From assembly GCA_050943135.1 (NCBI GenBank), contig JBMNOP010000012.1:1-64000 (forward strand): a stretch of DNA of 64,000 bases. Reading direction: 5' to 3'. The position numbers were made by a program, and so were the translations under genes. The DNA is from RUG695 sp050943135 (GTDB lineage Bacteria > Planctomycetota > Planctomycetia > Pirellulales > Thermoguttaceae). Below are positions 25,728 through 34,464 of this stretch, piece after piece. A model generated the notes under the pieces. The model saw only the letters and a list, made by a program, of their open reading frames with translations, had not been told where the DNA came from and did no database searches. Numbering within the stretch: position 1 is the first letter of the stretch; each line of letters begins with the position of its first letter.

Positions 25728-27176
25728 CTATTCGTGCGGCTTGATCATCCGCCGCGGATCGAGGGCATTGTCGAGCTCTTCTTTCGAAAGGACATTTTCT
25801 TCTTCACAGACCTCCCGGATCGTCCGGCCCGTTTTGAGCGCCTTCTTGGCAAGCGCCGAGGCCTTTTCGTAGCCGATGTAGAGGTTCAACCCGGTCACCG
25901 TCATCAGGCTCCGTTCAAGGGATTGGCGACATTGTGCCTCATTCGGCTCCATAAGCGCCAGGCACTTTTCGGCGAAGACCTTCACGCCACCGGCCAAAAC
26001 CCGGATCGATTCGAGCGCGGTGTCTGCCATCATCGGCATCATGATATTAAGTTGGAACTGCCCCCCCGAGGCACCGGCCAGACCGATCGCCGCATCGTTG
26101 CCGATAACCTTAGCGGCCGCTTGCATAAGCGCCTCACAGAGGACGGGATTCACCTTGCCGGGCATAATAGAACTTCCCGGCTGGAGATCGGCGAGGTTTA
26201 TCTCCTGAAAACCGCATCGCGGCCCGCTCGAAAGCCAGCGAATGTTGTTCGCAACGCCGGTCATACTGACTGCGATACTCTTTAACAAGGCATGACAGGC
26301 CATCAGCCCGTCCCGTGCGGCGTTTCCCTCGAAGTGGTTCACGGCTTCGACAAACGGGATTCCCGTCTCTTCGGCCAGCGCGGCGGCAATCCATCTGCCG
26401 AATTCTTTGTGTGTATTGATTCCGGAACCGACCGCCGTCCCGCCCGCGGGCAGTTCCAGGAGTTCTCCGATTGCCAATTCGGCCCGTCGGGCAGCCTGTT
26501 CGCATTGCCGTGCCAGGCCGCCGATCTCTTGACCGAGGGAAATGGGTGTGGCGTCGGCCAGGTGGGTGCGCCCCGATTTCAGAATCGACTCCCACGCCCG
26601 CGCCCTTTCGCTCAGTGCGGCCGCGGCCGCGTTGAGTGCGGGGATCAGCAGGTTTCGGATACCACAGGCACACGCGACGTGAATCGACGTCGGGTAGATG
26701 TCGTTGGTCGATTGCCCACGGTTGACATGATCGTTCGGATGGATCTTCTTCACCGAATCGAATCGGTCAAGCCCCGCCAGTTCGATCGCTCGGTTGGCGA
26801 TCACTTCGTTGGCGTTCATGTTGGTTGAGGTGCCGGAGCCGGTCTGGTAGACATCGACCGGAAACTCGGCATCCCATTTTCCTTCCGCCACTTCTCGGGC
26901 CGCCGCCATCAGTGCGTCGATTTCTTTTGCCGCAAGGGGGGCGTGCCCGACCGCAAGAAGACCGAGGTCGCGGTTCACTTTGGCCGCGCACCATTTCACC
27001 AGGCCGATGGCGTGTATCAATTCCGGTGCGGTCTTCTGTCCGGAAATCGGAAAGTTCTCGACAGCCCGTTGGGTTTGCGCTCCGTAATACGCTTCTTTCG
27101 GGAGCCGAACCTGTCCCATTGTATCCTGTTCGATACGGTATTCCGCCTCCGCTTGATTTTTTTTGTTCTCTGTCAT
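25728..27176 (-). CDS. fumC: Class II fumarate hydratase
   Basis: FumC interconverts fumarate and L-malate in the citric acid cycle. The 482-residue product carries the superfamily signature GSSIMPGKVNP and the other conserved blocks GSGTSTNMNANEVIANRA, HPNDHVNRGQSTNDIYPTSIH and GRTHLADATPISLGQE. Length fits (about 460-480). The ATG at 27176 overlaps the TGA of the upstream glycosyltransferase (ATGA), so its translation is probably coupled to an unrelated envelope gene. This is an odd location for a housekeeping enzyme. The much longer frame that starts at 27326 lies inside the glycosyltransferase gene and is not its start. Confidence 0.95.
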   Translation of the reverse strand: MTENKKNQAEAEYRIEQDTMGQVRLPKEAYYGAQTQRAVENFPISGQKTAPELIHAIGLVKWCAAKVNRDLGLLAVGHAPLAAKEIDALMAAAREVAEGKWDAEFPVDVYQTGSGTSTNMNANEVIANRAIELAGLDRFDSVKKIHPNDHVNRGQSTNDIYPTSIHVACACGIRNLLIPALNAAAAALSERARAWESILKSGRTHLADATPISLGQEIGGLARQCEQAARRAELAIGELLELPAGGTAVGSGINTHKEFGRWIAAALAEETGIPFVEAVNHFEGNAARDGLMACHALLKSIAVSMTGVANNIRWLSSGPRCGFQEINLADLQPGSSIMPGKVNPVLCEALMQAAAKVIGNDAAIGLAGASGGQFQLNIMMPMMADTALESIRVLAGGVKVFAEKCLALMEPNEAQCRQSLERSLMTVTGLNLYIGYEKASALAKKALKTGRTIREVCEEENVLSKEELDNALDPRRMIKPHE

Positions 27177-28309
27177 TGTCCCGATAGACTCCTGTATAGC
27201 CGCGCGTAGCGCTCGATCATTTGAGAAAGCCCGAATTGTGTTTCGATCCGCCGCCGAGCCGCCTGCCCCATCGCTTGTCGGTGCTGCGTGGCGTCTGGCT
27301 GCAAAAGAGCATAGGACTCGCGACAAAATGCCGTTCGTCGTCGTACCGGGTCGCCGCCGTATTCCGAAATGAGAACGCCCGTCCCTCCGGGAACGACGAG
27401 CTCCCGATGTCCGGTAATGTCGGAGGCTATCACCGGTACTCCGACCGACATCGCTTCCATCACCGTGTTCGAAAGCCCTTCGTAGGCGCTCACGGACCAG
27501 AGCAGGTCGAAGTGGGGCATGAAGGCGTAGACGTCGTCTCGATGTCCAAGAAAGTGAACCCGGTCAAAGATGCGGATTTCGTCTCGGTATCGGAGGAGGT
27601 TTTCCCGCTCCGGGCCGTCTCCAAGGATCAGCATGTGAAAATCGAGACCGGTAAACTTCAACTGTTCTGCCGACCAGATCGCATCGCGCACTCGTTTTTG
27701 GGGCCACAGGCGAGCCACCAACCCGATCAGAAACGGAAGTGGTTTCCCCGGCTCGATCGGAAGCCCCAACTTCCGGATCAGTTCTTCTTTCGTGACCGGA
27801 CTCGGCAGGAGAGGGGTCACGGCATTGGGAATGATTTCAAAGAGAGATTCGGGAAATCCCCGTGCGACGTAAAAATCACGAACCCCGGCGCTGTTGACCG
27901 CAATCACATCGGTCTTTTTGGCCAGCATGCGATCGACGGCAAAATGCCACGCCTGTTTCCACCGGTCGACACACCGCTCGCCGCAAACGATTTTCGGCAC
28001 ACCGCACGCGACGGCCGCGCGACGGCCGTAGGCGTTGGCGGCAAAAATCCATGTATGTACAATGTCGGGTCGAAACTCACGGATCACGTTTTTTAATCTG
28101 TTATACGCCAAAAGAGAAAACCGGTGTTTTTTGCCGACTCCAAAAAGAGGAACACCCGCCCGATGCAGTTCGTCGGCATACGGGCCGGATCGGGTCAGCG
28201 TGCAAACCGCCGTCTCAAATTCGTCTTTTGGAAGGCCGCCGGCCAAAAGAGTCATCTGCTTTTCCGCTCCGCTTCGATCGAGCGTCGGGATAACCTGCAA
28301 GACTTTCAT
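27173..28309 (-). CDS. GT4-family glycosyltransferase
   Basis: This 378-residue GT-B-fold retaining glycosyltransferase begins MKVLQVIPTLDRSGAEKQM with the Gly-x-Glu nucleotide-sugar loop. It has an HTWIFAANAYGRRAA segment, the hinge region FLIGLVARLWPQKRVRDAI, LILGDGPERENLL, and the GT4 donor-binding motif SAYEGLSNTVMEAMSVGVPVIASD. No membrane segment is seen. It may add a sugar to an envelope lipid or polysaccharide; specificity is unknown. It lies between uppS (48 bases upstream) and fumC (overlapping), fitting an envelope-assembly operon. Confidence 0.92.
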   Translation of the reverse strand: MKVLQVIPTLDRSGAEKQMTLLAGGLPKDEFETAVCTLTRSGPYADELHRAGVPLFGVGKKHRFSLLAYNRLKNVIREFRPDIVHTWIFAANAYGRRAAVACGVPKIVCGERCVDRWKQAWHFAVDRMLAKKTDVIAVNSAGVRDFYVARGFPESLFEIIPNAVTPLLPSPVTKEELIRKLGLPIEPGKPLPFLIGLVARLWPQKRVRDAIWSAEQLKFTGLDFHMLILGDGPERENLLRYRDEIRIFDRVHFLGHRDDVYAFMPHFDLLWSVSAYEGLSNTVMEAMSVGVPVIASDITGHRELVVPGGTGVLISEYGGDPVRRRTAFCRESYALLQPDATQHRQAMGQAARRRIETQFGLSQMIERYARLYRSLSGQ

Positions 28310-28357
28310 CGGGGCTCCGTTTTTGTTTCGGCCACGGCCGGGAAGAATGAACGACGA

Positions 28358-29116
28358 TTACGGTTTTTGGCTCTTTGCACCGGGAAGACCGCCGAACTTT
28401 CTGTTCCTTTTCCCATATTCGAGGATTGCCTCTTCGAGATCCGCTTTGCGGAAATCGGGCCAGAGAACCGGGGTGACCCATAGCTCGGCATAACTGATCT
28501 GCCAGAGGAGATAATTGCTCAGGCGAAATTCCCCCGCGGTTCGAATCAGCAGGTCGGGATCTTTGTAAGGGGCAGTATAGAGGCGCGACGAGATGAACGA
28601 CTCCGTTATTAGCTCGTCGATCGACCCGACCCCAGCCTCACTCAAAAGCATCTTACGTTTTTCCGGATCGGCAAGCTGCTCGGCAATCGCCGCACAAGTG
28701 TCGCGTAGTTCCCCCCGGCTACCGTAGTTGATCGCCAGGCAGAGAATGATGCCGCGGTTGTCGGCGGTCATCGCAATCGTCTTATCGATCTCGGCAAGGA
28801 TGTCGTCGGGAATTCCGGCACGGCGCCCAATCATTCGGAACTGCACACTTTTTTCCATCATTCGGGGACGCTGGGCAATCACGTAACTTTTGAGGAGGAC
28901 CATCAATGCATCGAGCTCGGCTTTCGGGCGTTTCCAGTTCTCGCTCGAAAGACAATAGAGCGTCAGTTGTTCGATTCCCAGATCGTCGGCGTCTTCGACG
29001 ATCTGCTCGACTGTTCGCGCCCCGGCGATATGTCCTTCAAACCGCGGCAGGCCCCGATGCTCGGCCCAACGCCCGTTTCCATCCATAATGATGGCGATAT
29101 GTTCCGGTATTTGCAT
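28358..29116 (-). CDS. uppS: Isoprenyl (undecaprenyl diphosphate) synthase
   Basis: This 252-residue cis-prenyltransferase makes the C55 lipid carrier used for peptidoglycan and other envelope glycans. Visible signatures are IAIIMDGNGRWA (catalytic Asp), LTLYCLSSENWKRP, LAINYGSRGEL and DLLIRTAGEFRLSNYLLWQISYAEL. The ATG at 29116 has GGAGAGGAG directly ahead and gives the usual length. The frame extending to 29170 is not used. It lies 63 bases after the FecCD permease gene. Confidence 0.95.
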   Translation of the reverse strand: MQIPEHIAIIMDGNGRWAEHRGLPRFEGHIAGARTVEQIVEDADDLGIEQLTLYCLSSENWKRPKAELDALMVLLKSYVIAQRPRMMEKSVQFRMIGRRAGIPDDILAEIDKTIAMTADNRGIILCLAINYGSRGELRDTCAAIAEQLADPEKRKMLLSEAGVGSIDELITESFISSRLYTAPYKDPDLLIRTAGEFRLSNYLLWQISYAELWVTPVLWPDFRKADLEEAILEYGKRNRKFGGLPGAKSQKP

Positions 29117-29179
29117 ACTCCTCTCCCCGTGTTGAGACGTCCTCCGCCCCTTTGAGTATAAAACCCGCAACGGGTGGCG

Positions 29180-30220
29180 TCAAGAGGCGGTCCTGTTCGT
29201 ACGGGTTAGGAGCCAGACGAAGAACGGCCCCCCCAGCAATGAGGTAATCACGCCGACCGGAAGAATATCGGGGTAGAGAACCGTTCGTGCCGCTGTATAG
29301 CAGAGTGCCAGAAAGAGTGAGCCGAAAAGGAGTGAGGCGGGAATCAGCCGACGATGTACCCCGCCGACCCAGCGCCGGGCGAAATGCGGCGCGGTCAGTC
29401 CGACAAAGCCGATCGGTCCGCAAATTGAAACGACCATGCCGACCAAAACCGAGGAAAGGAGAAAAAGGAAAAGACGAAATCGGTAAAGATTGATTCCGAG
29501 CGAAAGGGCTCGTTCGTCGCCGGTAAGAAGGATATCCATCTCTTCGGCAAAAACGACCAGCAAAAGAGCGACCGAGAGTACCACCGTCGCCGCCGGAATC
29601 ATCAGGGAAGGGTCGGTCAGGCTGACCTGCCCCATGGTCCAGCGAATCATACGAAAGAGCCGCCCCTCCTCCGAAAGATACTGAATCAGGAGGATCAGCC
29701 CGGAAAAGAAAAAGTTGACCCCGATCCCGGCCAATAGGACGGTTTCGGATGCCATATCACGTCCTCGCGCCAAGAGAAGAACTAAGGCGGTCGCCAGAAT
29801 CGCTCCGAGGAGCGCCCCGCAAAGTCCAGTCGGAAAAGATCCGACCGGAACAAAAAGGAACGGGGTAAAGGCAATCGCCAAGACCGCGCCGAACGACGCA
29901 CCGCCGGCAATCCCCAGGGTAAACGGCGAGGCGAGCGGATTGCGGAAAAGTGTCTGCAAAATCAGCCCGGCCAGGGCCAACCCACCACCGGCAACGAAGG
30001 CCAGGGTCGTGTTCCAAAACCGTTCTCGGAGGATCTGCGCCGTCGGGGATTCGGCCCCCCCAGCAACGAAAATGTCACGCCAGACCAATGGGGAATAACT
30101 CGTTCGTCCGAGAAGCGGCAGAAGAAAGAGGGTAGCCGCTGCCGTCAGCAGAAAAAGGAGTGTCAGCCGAAGAAGGCGGAAGATTCCGCTTCGCGGAGGG
30201 ATTTCGATGCTTGGGGTCAT
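29180..30220 (-). CDS. FecCD-family ABC transporter permease
   Basis: This 346-residue integral membrane protein has about nine or ten hydrophobic segments. Family blocks are GLALAGLILQTLFRNPLASPFTLGIAGGASFGAV, the ATPase-contacting GDERALSLGI loop region, and GPIGFVGLTAPHFARRWVG near the end. FecCD permeases import iron siderophores, haem or cobalamin with a BtuD/FhuC-type ATPase and a binding protein. Neither partner gene is in this window, so partners or substrate are unknown. It begins 12 bases after the DUF1570 gene and runs in the same operon as uppS. Confidence 0.93.
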   Translation of the reverse strand: MTPSIEIPPRSGIFRLLRLTLLFLLTAAATLFLLPLLGRTSYSPLVWRDIFVAGGAESPTAQILRERFWNTTLAFVAGGGLALAGLILQTLFRNPLASPFTLGIAGGASFGAVLAIAFTPFLFVPVGSFPTGLCGALLGAILATALVLLLARGRDMASETVLLAGIGVNFFFSGLILLIQYLSEEGRLFRMIRWTMGQVSLTDPSLMIPAATVVLSVALLLVVFAEEMDILLTGDERALSLGINLYRFRLFLFLLSSVLVGMVVSICGPIGFVGLTAPHFARRWVGGVHRRLIPASLLFGSLFLALCYTAARTVLYPDILPVGVITSLLGGPFFVWLLTRTNRTAS

Positions 30221-30232
30221 TGGGCGGCTCTT

Positions 30233-31663
30233 CTACTCGGTAAAGGGAGCCCGGCGAAGGAAGTCTTGAAATTCCTCGTCAAGGCGACTATACGAGGTGC
30301 CGGTCGATTTCTCAAGAAGGTCGGGCGACTCTTTGCCCTGATAGAGGGCATGGAGCGACGAAAGGAAAGCCTCGCGATATTTTCCCCCTTCGCCATGGAA
30401 AAAGAACGAAACCAAACCCGCTGATTCGGTGTAAAGTTTTGCGGGTTGCGGGTCCGACTGAAAGACGTTCTTTCCCATCGCCGCCAGCTGTGCAATCGGC
30501 AGAAGTCCATCGGCTTCATCGGCCCGCTCTTTGGCGCGGAGAAAGCGATACGATGCGGTTCCGCCGACCGTCCAACCCCGTTCGGAGGCTTTGAATGTCT
30601 CGAGATAGCATGCGATCCCCTCTGTCATCCAAAACTGGGCTTGTTCTCCCGGGTTGGCGCGCCGACGCTGCGCGGCGCCGCGAATAAATCCGGTCTCAGC
30701 AAAAAACTGATGGGCAGCTTCATGGATCGCCATCACGTTGAGCGGCGTCTCGTCTTCTTCGTTCGGATCGGGCCGATAGAGATAAACCGTCTTCTTATCG
30801 GGGAAATAACCACCGGAACTGATTTCCCCTCCGGCATCAAGCCGAAGGATTTCGCGCAGGTACTCGTCACGGTTCCGGAAAATAACCACTTTATGTTTTC
30901 CTCCTGCCTGTTCCTTTTTTCCCAAGACAACCGCGGCGGCCTCCTTTTCGGAAACGGTCATCGGAAAGAAGAGGATTTCCCAGACCGAGCGGAACTCTTC
31001 GAGATGTCTCGCCATCGCGGCAGCCTCTTTACGCGATGTGGTCGTCTTGACCTCGAAGTGCTCGGTTTCGACCGTGATTTTTCCCGATCTGGCACGCGGG
31101 CCATTGGTTTCCGACCCGGCGGTGAGGCGTTCTTTTTCCCTTTCGGTGATCCAACCGTAGATTGGGTCTTTGATCAACCCCTTCTTCTTTCGGCCAATCT
31201 CCCAGTCGCGAAGCCACACCCCTTCATAAAGACGGTAACCAAAAATTTCCCGAGCCTCTTCCGATTCCGGGTCGATGAAAAAAGCAAGCCTGGCCTCCTC
31301 GAATGCCTTGTGTCCCTTTCCGGCGGCTGCCGACCCTTTGGCTCGGACTAGAAAACGGCTGCCATACTCGGCTTCGATGCGGCGCATCTCTTGGAACCAT
31401 TTCCGTTGGCGCGGCGCGGCATCTTCGGGGAGCGACCCGAGCGGCCTCTCGGCCGGGCGAGGAATAAAAAAGCCGTAGGGTGGATCTTCCCAGATGCGGT
31501 TTTGCGTCACACGGGCTTCCAGATCCATTCCCTGACGGCGGCAATCGTCGGCCAGGATCCGCATGGCCGCACGGTACTCTTTCAGGTCCTCTTCGATCGT
31601 GTCGGCGACCGAAAGGTCAACCAAAAAGAGAAGGAGAAAAAGAATGACGAAAAACTTCTTCAT
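30233..31663 (-). CDS. Exported DUF1570-type protein with HExxH metallopeptidase motif
   Basis: This 476-residue exported protein has a strong signal peptide. Residues 314-318 read HEAAH, and a downstream glutamate in WMTEGIACYLE (about 348) supplies the usual third zinc ligand. That makes a gluzincin-like active site, as in planctomycete DUF1570 proteins. The N-terminal half is charged and shows no named domain. If active, it would cut peptides or proteins outside the cytoplasm. The start at 31663 lies 2 bases after the TAA of the FGE-like gene, indicating one transcript. Confidence 0.82.
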   Translation of the reverse strand: MKKFFVILFLLLFLVDLSVADTIEEDLKEYRAAMRILADDCRRQGMDLEARVTQNRIWEDPPYGFFIPRPAERPLGSLPEDAAPRQRKWFQEMRRIEAEYGSRFLVRAKGSAAAGKGHKAFEEARLAFFIDPESEEAREIFGYRLYEGVWLRDWEIGRKKKGLIKDPIYGWITEREKERLTAGSETNGPRARSGKITVETEHFEVKTTTSRKEAAAMARHLEEFRSVWEILFFPMTVSEKEAAAVVLGKKEQAGGKHKVVIFRNRDEYLREILRLDAGGEISSGGYFPDKKTVYLYRPDPNEEDETPLNVMAIHEAAHQFFAETGFIRGAAQRRRANPGEQAQFWMTEGIACYLETFKASERGWTVGGTASYRFLRAKERADEADGLLPIAQLAAMGKNVFQSDPQPAKLYTESAGLVSFFFHGEGGKYREAFLSSLHALYQGKESPDLLEKSTGTSYSRLDEEFQDFLRRAPFTE

Positions 31664-31665
31664 GC

Positions 31666-32856
31666 TTACCGGGGATTGATCGCGATTCGGAACCCAAGAT
31701 TGTTGTAACGATAATCCTCAGCGTTGCGATATCGGCAGGCCGAACGGCAGAATTTCAGATAACTAAACCAGCTCCCGCCACGATTAACACGATATTCTCC
31801 CGACGTCGAGCCGGTCGGGTCGGTCGCCGGAGACCTCGAATAATAATCTTTGGAGTAGCGATCGGCACACATTTCCCAAACATTTCCGTGCATATCGTAA
31901 AGCCCCCAGGCGTTCGGCACACGTTGTTTGACTTCCTGAACCCCAGCATTGCTGTTTTCATTGTACCAACACATGTCGGCCGGGTCGGTCATGGAAAGGC
32001 GAGTTGTTGTCACTCCCTCCGCGTTGAGTGTGACTTCGCTAACCTGAGTCACGGCAAAAGGACCGAGGGTCCCTGCTCGGCAGGCATATTCCCACTGAGC
32101 TTCGGTCGGAAGCTGAATGTTCAGACCGGTCTTCTCGGAAAGGATTCGGCAAAAATCAGTTGCTTCGTTCCAACTGATGAAGTAGATCGGATAGGAGCTG
32201 CCGTAACCGAGCCGGTCGACCCGTTTGATTTCGTCGGGTTCGAACACTCCCCCTACGTTCGGTTGATACAGCCGAAGTTCGTCTTTGACCGTCCGCCCGG
32301 TGACGGAACGCCACAGAAGTTGAGTGACCTCGGTTTCTAAGAGCCAAAACCCTCGGGTCAAGGTCACCTCATGAAGTGTTTCGAAATTTTCGTGATCTTT
32401 TTCATCTTCGGCGCTCCCCATCATAAAGGTTCCCGGGGGACACCAACAGAACCGATATTCTACGCCGTTAACCACCATCGAGCGGTGATCTCCCGGAGCG
32501 ACTCCCGGTTTGTTGAAGTCGTCGTTCATCACAACGGTCATTTCCACCGGTTCCTCAGGCAGTACGTCGATGTCTGCCTCGGATAGCAACGAGTCGAAAA
32601 AATTTCGGACATATGCCCGATCTGTGGGGGATAGATCAGAAATCTTTACCTCAAAATTTTGTTCCCTGGAAACAATTTGAACACTCTCCGAGTCTTTTTC
32701 ACCTTGCGGCTGAATTGTCCCACGGAACACGCTGCCGTCTGCGAGACGCCATTCTCTTTCCGAGACCGGCCCCGGTGACTGGGCGACGGCAAGATCCCCA
32801 ATTCCTGTGCAGAGGAAAAAAGAAAAAAGAAGTATCGCGGCGAATCTCCGAGTCAT
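31666..32856 (-). CDS. Formylglycine-generating-enzyme-family (SUMF1) protein with SHD1-like domain
   Basis: This 396-residue exported protein has a signal peptide (residues 1-25). Residues about 30-90 (REWRLADGSVFRGTIQ, DLSPTDRAYVRNF) look like an SLA1-homology (SHD1-like) domain. From about 130 to the end it is an FGE/SUMF1 fold with FCWCPPGTFMMGS, ETEVTQLLW, LPTEAQWEYACRAG, NAWGLYDMHGNVWEM and VNRGGSW...CRSACR. True FGE enzymes oxidise a sulfatase Cys to formylglycine, but planctomycetes have many paralogs with other or unknown roles. The paired catalytic Cys are not securely identified here. No sulfatase gene is nearby. TAGGAGA lies 5 bases before the ATG. Confidence 0.85.
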   Translation of the reverse strand: MTRRFAAILLFSFFLCTGIGDLAVAQSPGPVSEREWRLADGSVFRGTIQPQGEKDSESVQIVSREQNFEVKISDLSPTDRAYVRNFFDSLLSEADIDVLPEEPVEMTVVMNDDFNKPGVAPGDHRSMVVNGVEYRFCWCPPGTFMMGSAEDEKDHENFETLHEVTLTRGFWLLETEVTQLLWRSVTGRTVKDELRLYQPNVGGVFEPDEIKRVDRLGYGSSYPIYFISWNEATDFCRILSEKTGLNIQLPTEAQWEYACRAGTLGPFAVTQVSEVTLNAEGVTTTRLSMTDPADMCWYNENSNAGVQEVKQRVPNAWGLYDMHGNVWEMCADRYSKDYYSRSPATDPTGSTSGEYRVNRGGSWFSYLKFCRSACRYRNAEDYRYNNLGFRIAINPR

Positions 32857-32966
32857 AGATTCTCCTAAACGCCCATGTGACAGGACTGTTGGCGGATTAT
32901 TGATCGCTTTAAGCGAACAAAATGCTTGGAATGATCTGCTTTTTGATCTTATCCATCGGCACGGAG

Positions 32967-32995
32967 AGTATAATCTTTCCGGGGCTTTCAATCAA
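32967..32995 (-). promoter_or_regulatory. Promoter of the FGE-DUF1570-FecCD-uppS-GT4-fumC operon
   Basis: TTGATT (32995-32990) and TATACT (32972-32967) on the minus strand are 17 bases apart. The predicted leader is about 105 bases. It lies after the csrA terminator. Confidence 0.65.
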
Positions 32996-33041
32996 CTCCA
33001 CTCAGACTCTGACGTAGAAATAAGCCTTCATGGTAGGGTAC

Positions 33042-33075
33042 GAAAAACAAGGCCGGATTATGAAAACCCGGCCTT
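33042..33075 (-). terminator. Rho-independent terminator of csrA
   Basis: AAGGCCGG and CCGGCCTT form an 8-bp stem around an 11-base loop. On the minus strand it is followed by GTTTTTCG. It lies 31 bases past the csrA stop. Confidence 0.85.
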
Positions 33076-33105
33076 AGAAAAAATTTTCGGCTCAAAAGCA
33101 AAAAG

Positions 33106-33345
33106 CTATTTGAACGTCAGCTCCACGGTGTTCATGTTGACTTGTTCCACCTTGCCGGCTTCTCCGGGCTTCTCCCCCTTTTGTTCACGGCGGATCGCCT
33201 CGTAGATTTCCTGCCGGTGCACCGGCACATCGGCGGGGGCGTCGATCCCAATACGAACACGATCGCCACGGACATCCACGACGGTGATGATGATATCATC
33301 ACCAATGTAGATACTTTGATCTTTATACCTTGACAAAACTAACAT
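33106..33345 (-). CDS. csrA: Carbon storage regulator CsrA
   Basis: CsrA is a small dimeric RNA-binding protein that blocks or stabilises mRNAs by binding GGA motifs. The 79-residue product begins MLVLSRYKDQSIYIGDDIIITVV and contains VRIGIDAPADVPVHRQEIYEAI, with the conserved RNA-binding Arg (VHRQEI). The C-terminal tail is about 15 residues longer than in E. coli (61). An AGGAG lies 6 bases before the ATG. It is a single-gene unit with its own terminator. Its own leader contains GGA, so autoregulation is possible but unproven. Confidence 0.96.
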   Translation of the reverse strand: MLVLSRYKDQSIYIGDDIIITVVDVRGDRVRIGIDAPADVPVHRQEIYEAIRREQKGEKPGEAGKVEQVNMNTVELTFK

Positions 33346-33810
33346 ACCGTACTCCTAATCCGCTCAAGACGCATCCCTTCTTCTTTGTTTTTACCCTCGG
33401 GTTTACCCGACAAAATCGGACAAAGACTTGTTAGCAAAAACCTCACCTCTCTCCAGCTGAATCGGCAGGGGGGAAAATTTGTCTCTTTGAAAATTGTGAG
33501 TTCTTCCCTTTTTTAGCAGAGAAAGGGTTCTCGGAATACATTGTTTAATCTTCGTAGCGGTTGTAGCGGACTTTTCCGCTTACCGTACTTTTCTGGTGAA
33601 TCATGTTCCCTTTTATTTTTGTGGTATTATCTATTCTCCTTAACCGTTACAATCTTACCGCCTTTTATAAAAAATCACCGATCTCCCTGCCTGGGGAGTT
33701 TTTCAAAATAGAACAACGGTATAAGATATATAATGTGTATGGGAGTCTATCTACATTTCCGTTTATACGCTGTAGCGACCCTTTTATTTTCAAACCGTAG
33801 GGTTTTAAAG
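33346..33810. other. Divergent intergenic region upstream of csrA and the lipoprotein
   Basis: It holds a small hairpin AGCGGA/TCCGCT near 33565 and a TATAAT at 33729-33734 for the plus-strand gene. Facing left, a TTGTAA-N17-TAATAC pair near 33625-33655 is a possible distant csrA promoter. No gene is seen. Confidence 0.4.
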
Positions 33811-34413
33811 ATGATGATGAATATGGGCAGAAAAGACCTCTCCGGCAACCGCAAGAATACGGTGATGATGAGCCTTCTCTTTTTGGCACTCCTCATTTCG
33901 TTTGTGGGGGGGTGCGCCGCTTTCAAATGCGGGAAAAAAGAACCGTTGCCCACCCCGCAATCCCCCCCCGAAGCGGTAATGGGCGATTGTGAGGGCTCTT
34001 GCCCGGCTCCCGCCTCGCTCGCGCCGACCACCGTTTCGGTGACCGGGTCCGAGTCGGCTCCCGACGGAAGCGTTGTTTCGGGTGAAGAAGTTCCGCAAGC
34101 AGACCCTCAAGGTATGCCGCCGCCGGCCCCTCCGACTACTGAAGGATCGACTACGAGCCAATATCTCAATCAGGAAGAGATCATCCGTAATCCGAATGGC
34201 ACCGAGGTTTCGACCGAAATCTCCCCAGCCGGATATCAAGAGACGACCCCGACCCCCGTTCCTCAAACGGATCCCATGCCCCTGTCGGATATTCCAAGCG
34301 GCTACAGCGGACTGACGCAAAGCGCACAGAATCAGGGTGTCTTCCAGAATGTCTCGCAAGAAGCGACGCCGGGGCGTAGCCGGATTAAATTTCAAACGGT
34401 CATCGAAGAATGA
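33811..34413 (+). CDS. Small Pro/Ser/Thr-rich lipoprotein
   Basis: This 200-residue protein has a basic N-terminus, a hydrophobic segment and a lipobox ending FVGGC (Cys35), so it is probably lipid-anchored. After the anchor the sequence is Pro/Ser/Thr/Glu-rich with few hydrophobic blocks (PPPAPPTTEGSTTSQ) and is probably extended or disordered. No domain is recognised. The start at the ATG cluster 33811-33816 is the most likely because it leads straight into the signal peptide; the ribosome-binding site is poor. It lies 51 bases before the SecA-like gene and may be cotranscribed. Confidence 0.65.
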   Translation: MMMNMGRKDLSGNRKNTVMMSLLFLALLISFVGGCAAFKCGKKEPLPTPQSPPEAVMGDCEGSCPAPASLAPTTVSVTGSESAPDGSVVSGEEVPQADPQGMPPPAPPTTEGSTTSQYLNQEEIIRNPNGTEVSTEISPAGYQETTPTPVPQTDPMPLSDIPSGYSGLTQSAQNQGVFQNVSQEATPGRSRIKFQTVIEE

Positions 34414-34464
34414 TTTTTCACAGAGAATATCGTTCGAAGGGACATCAAAGGAGCTAAGGAAAAT

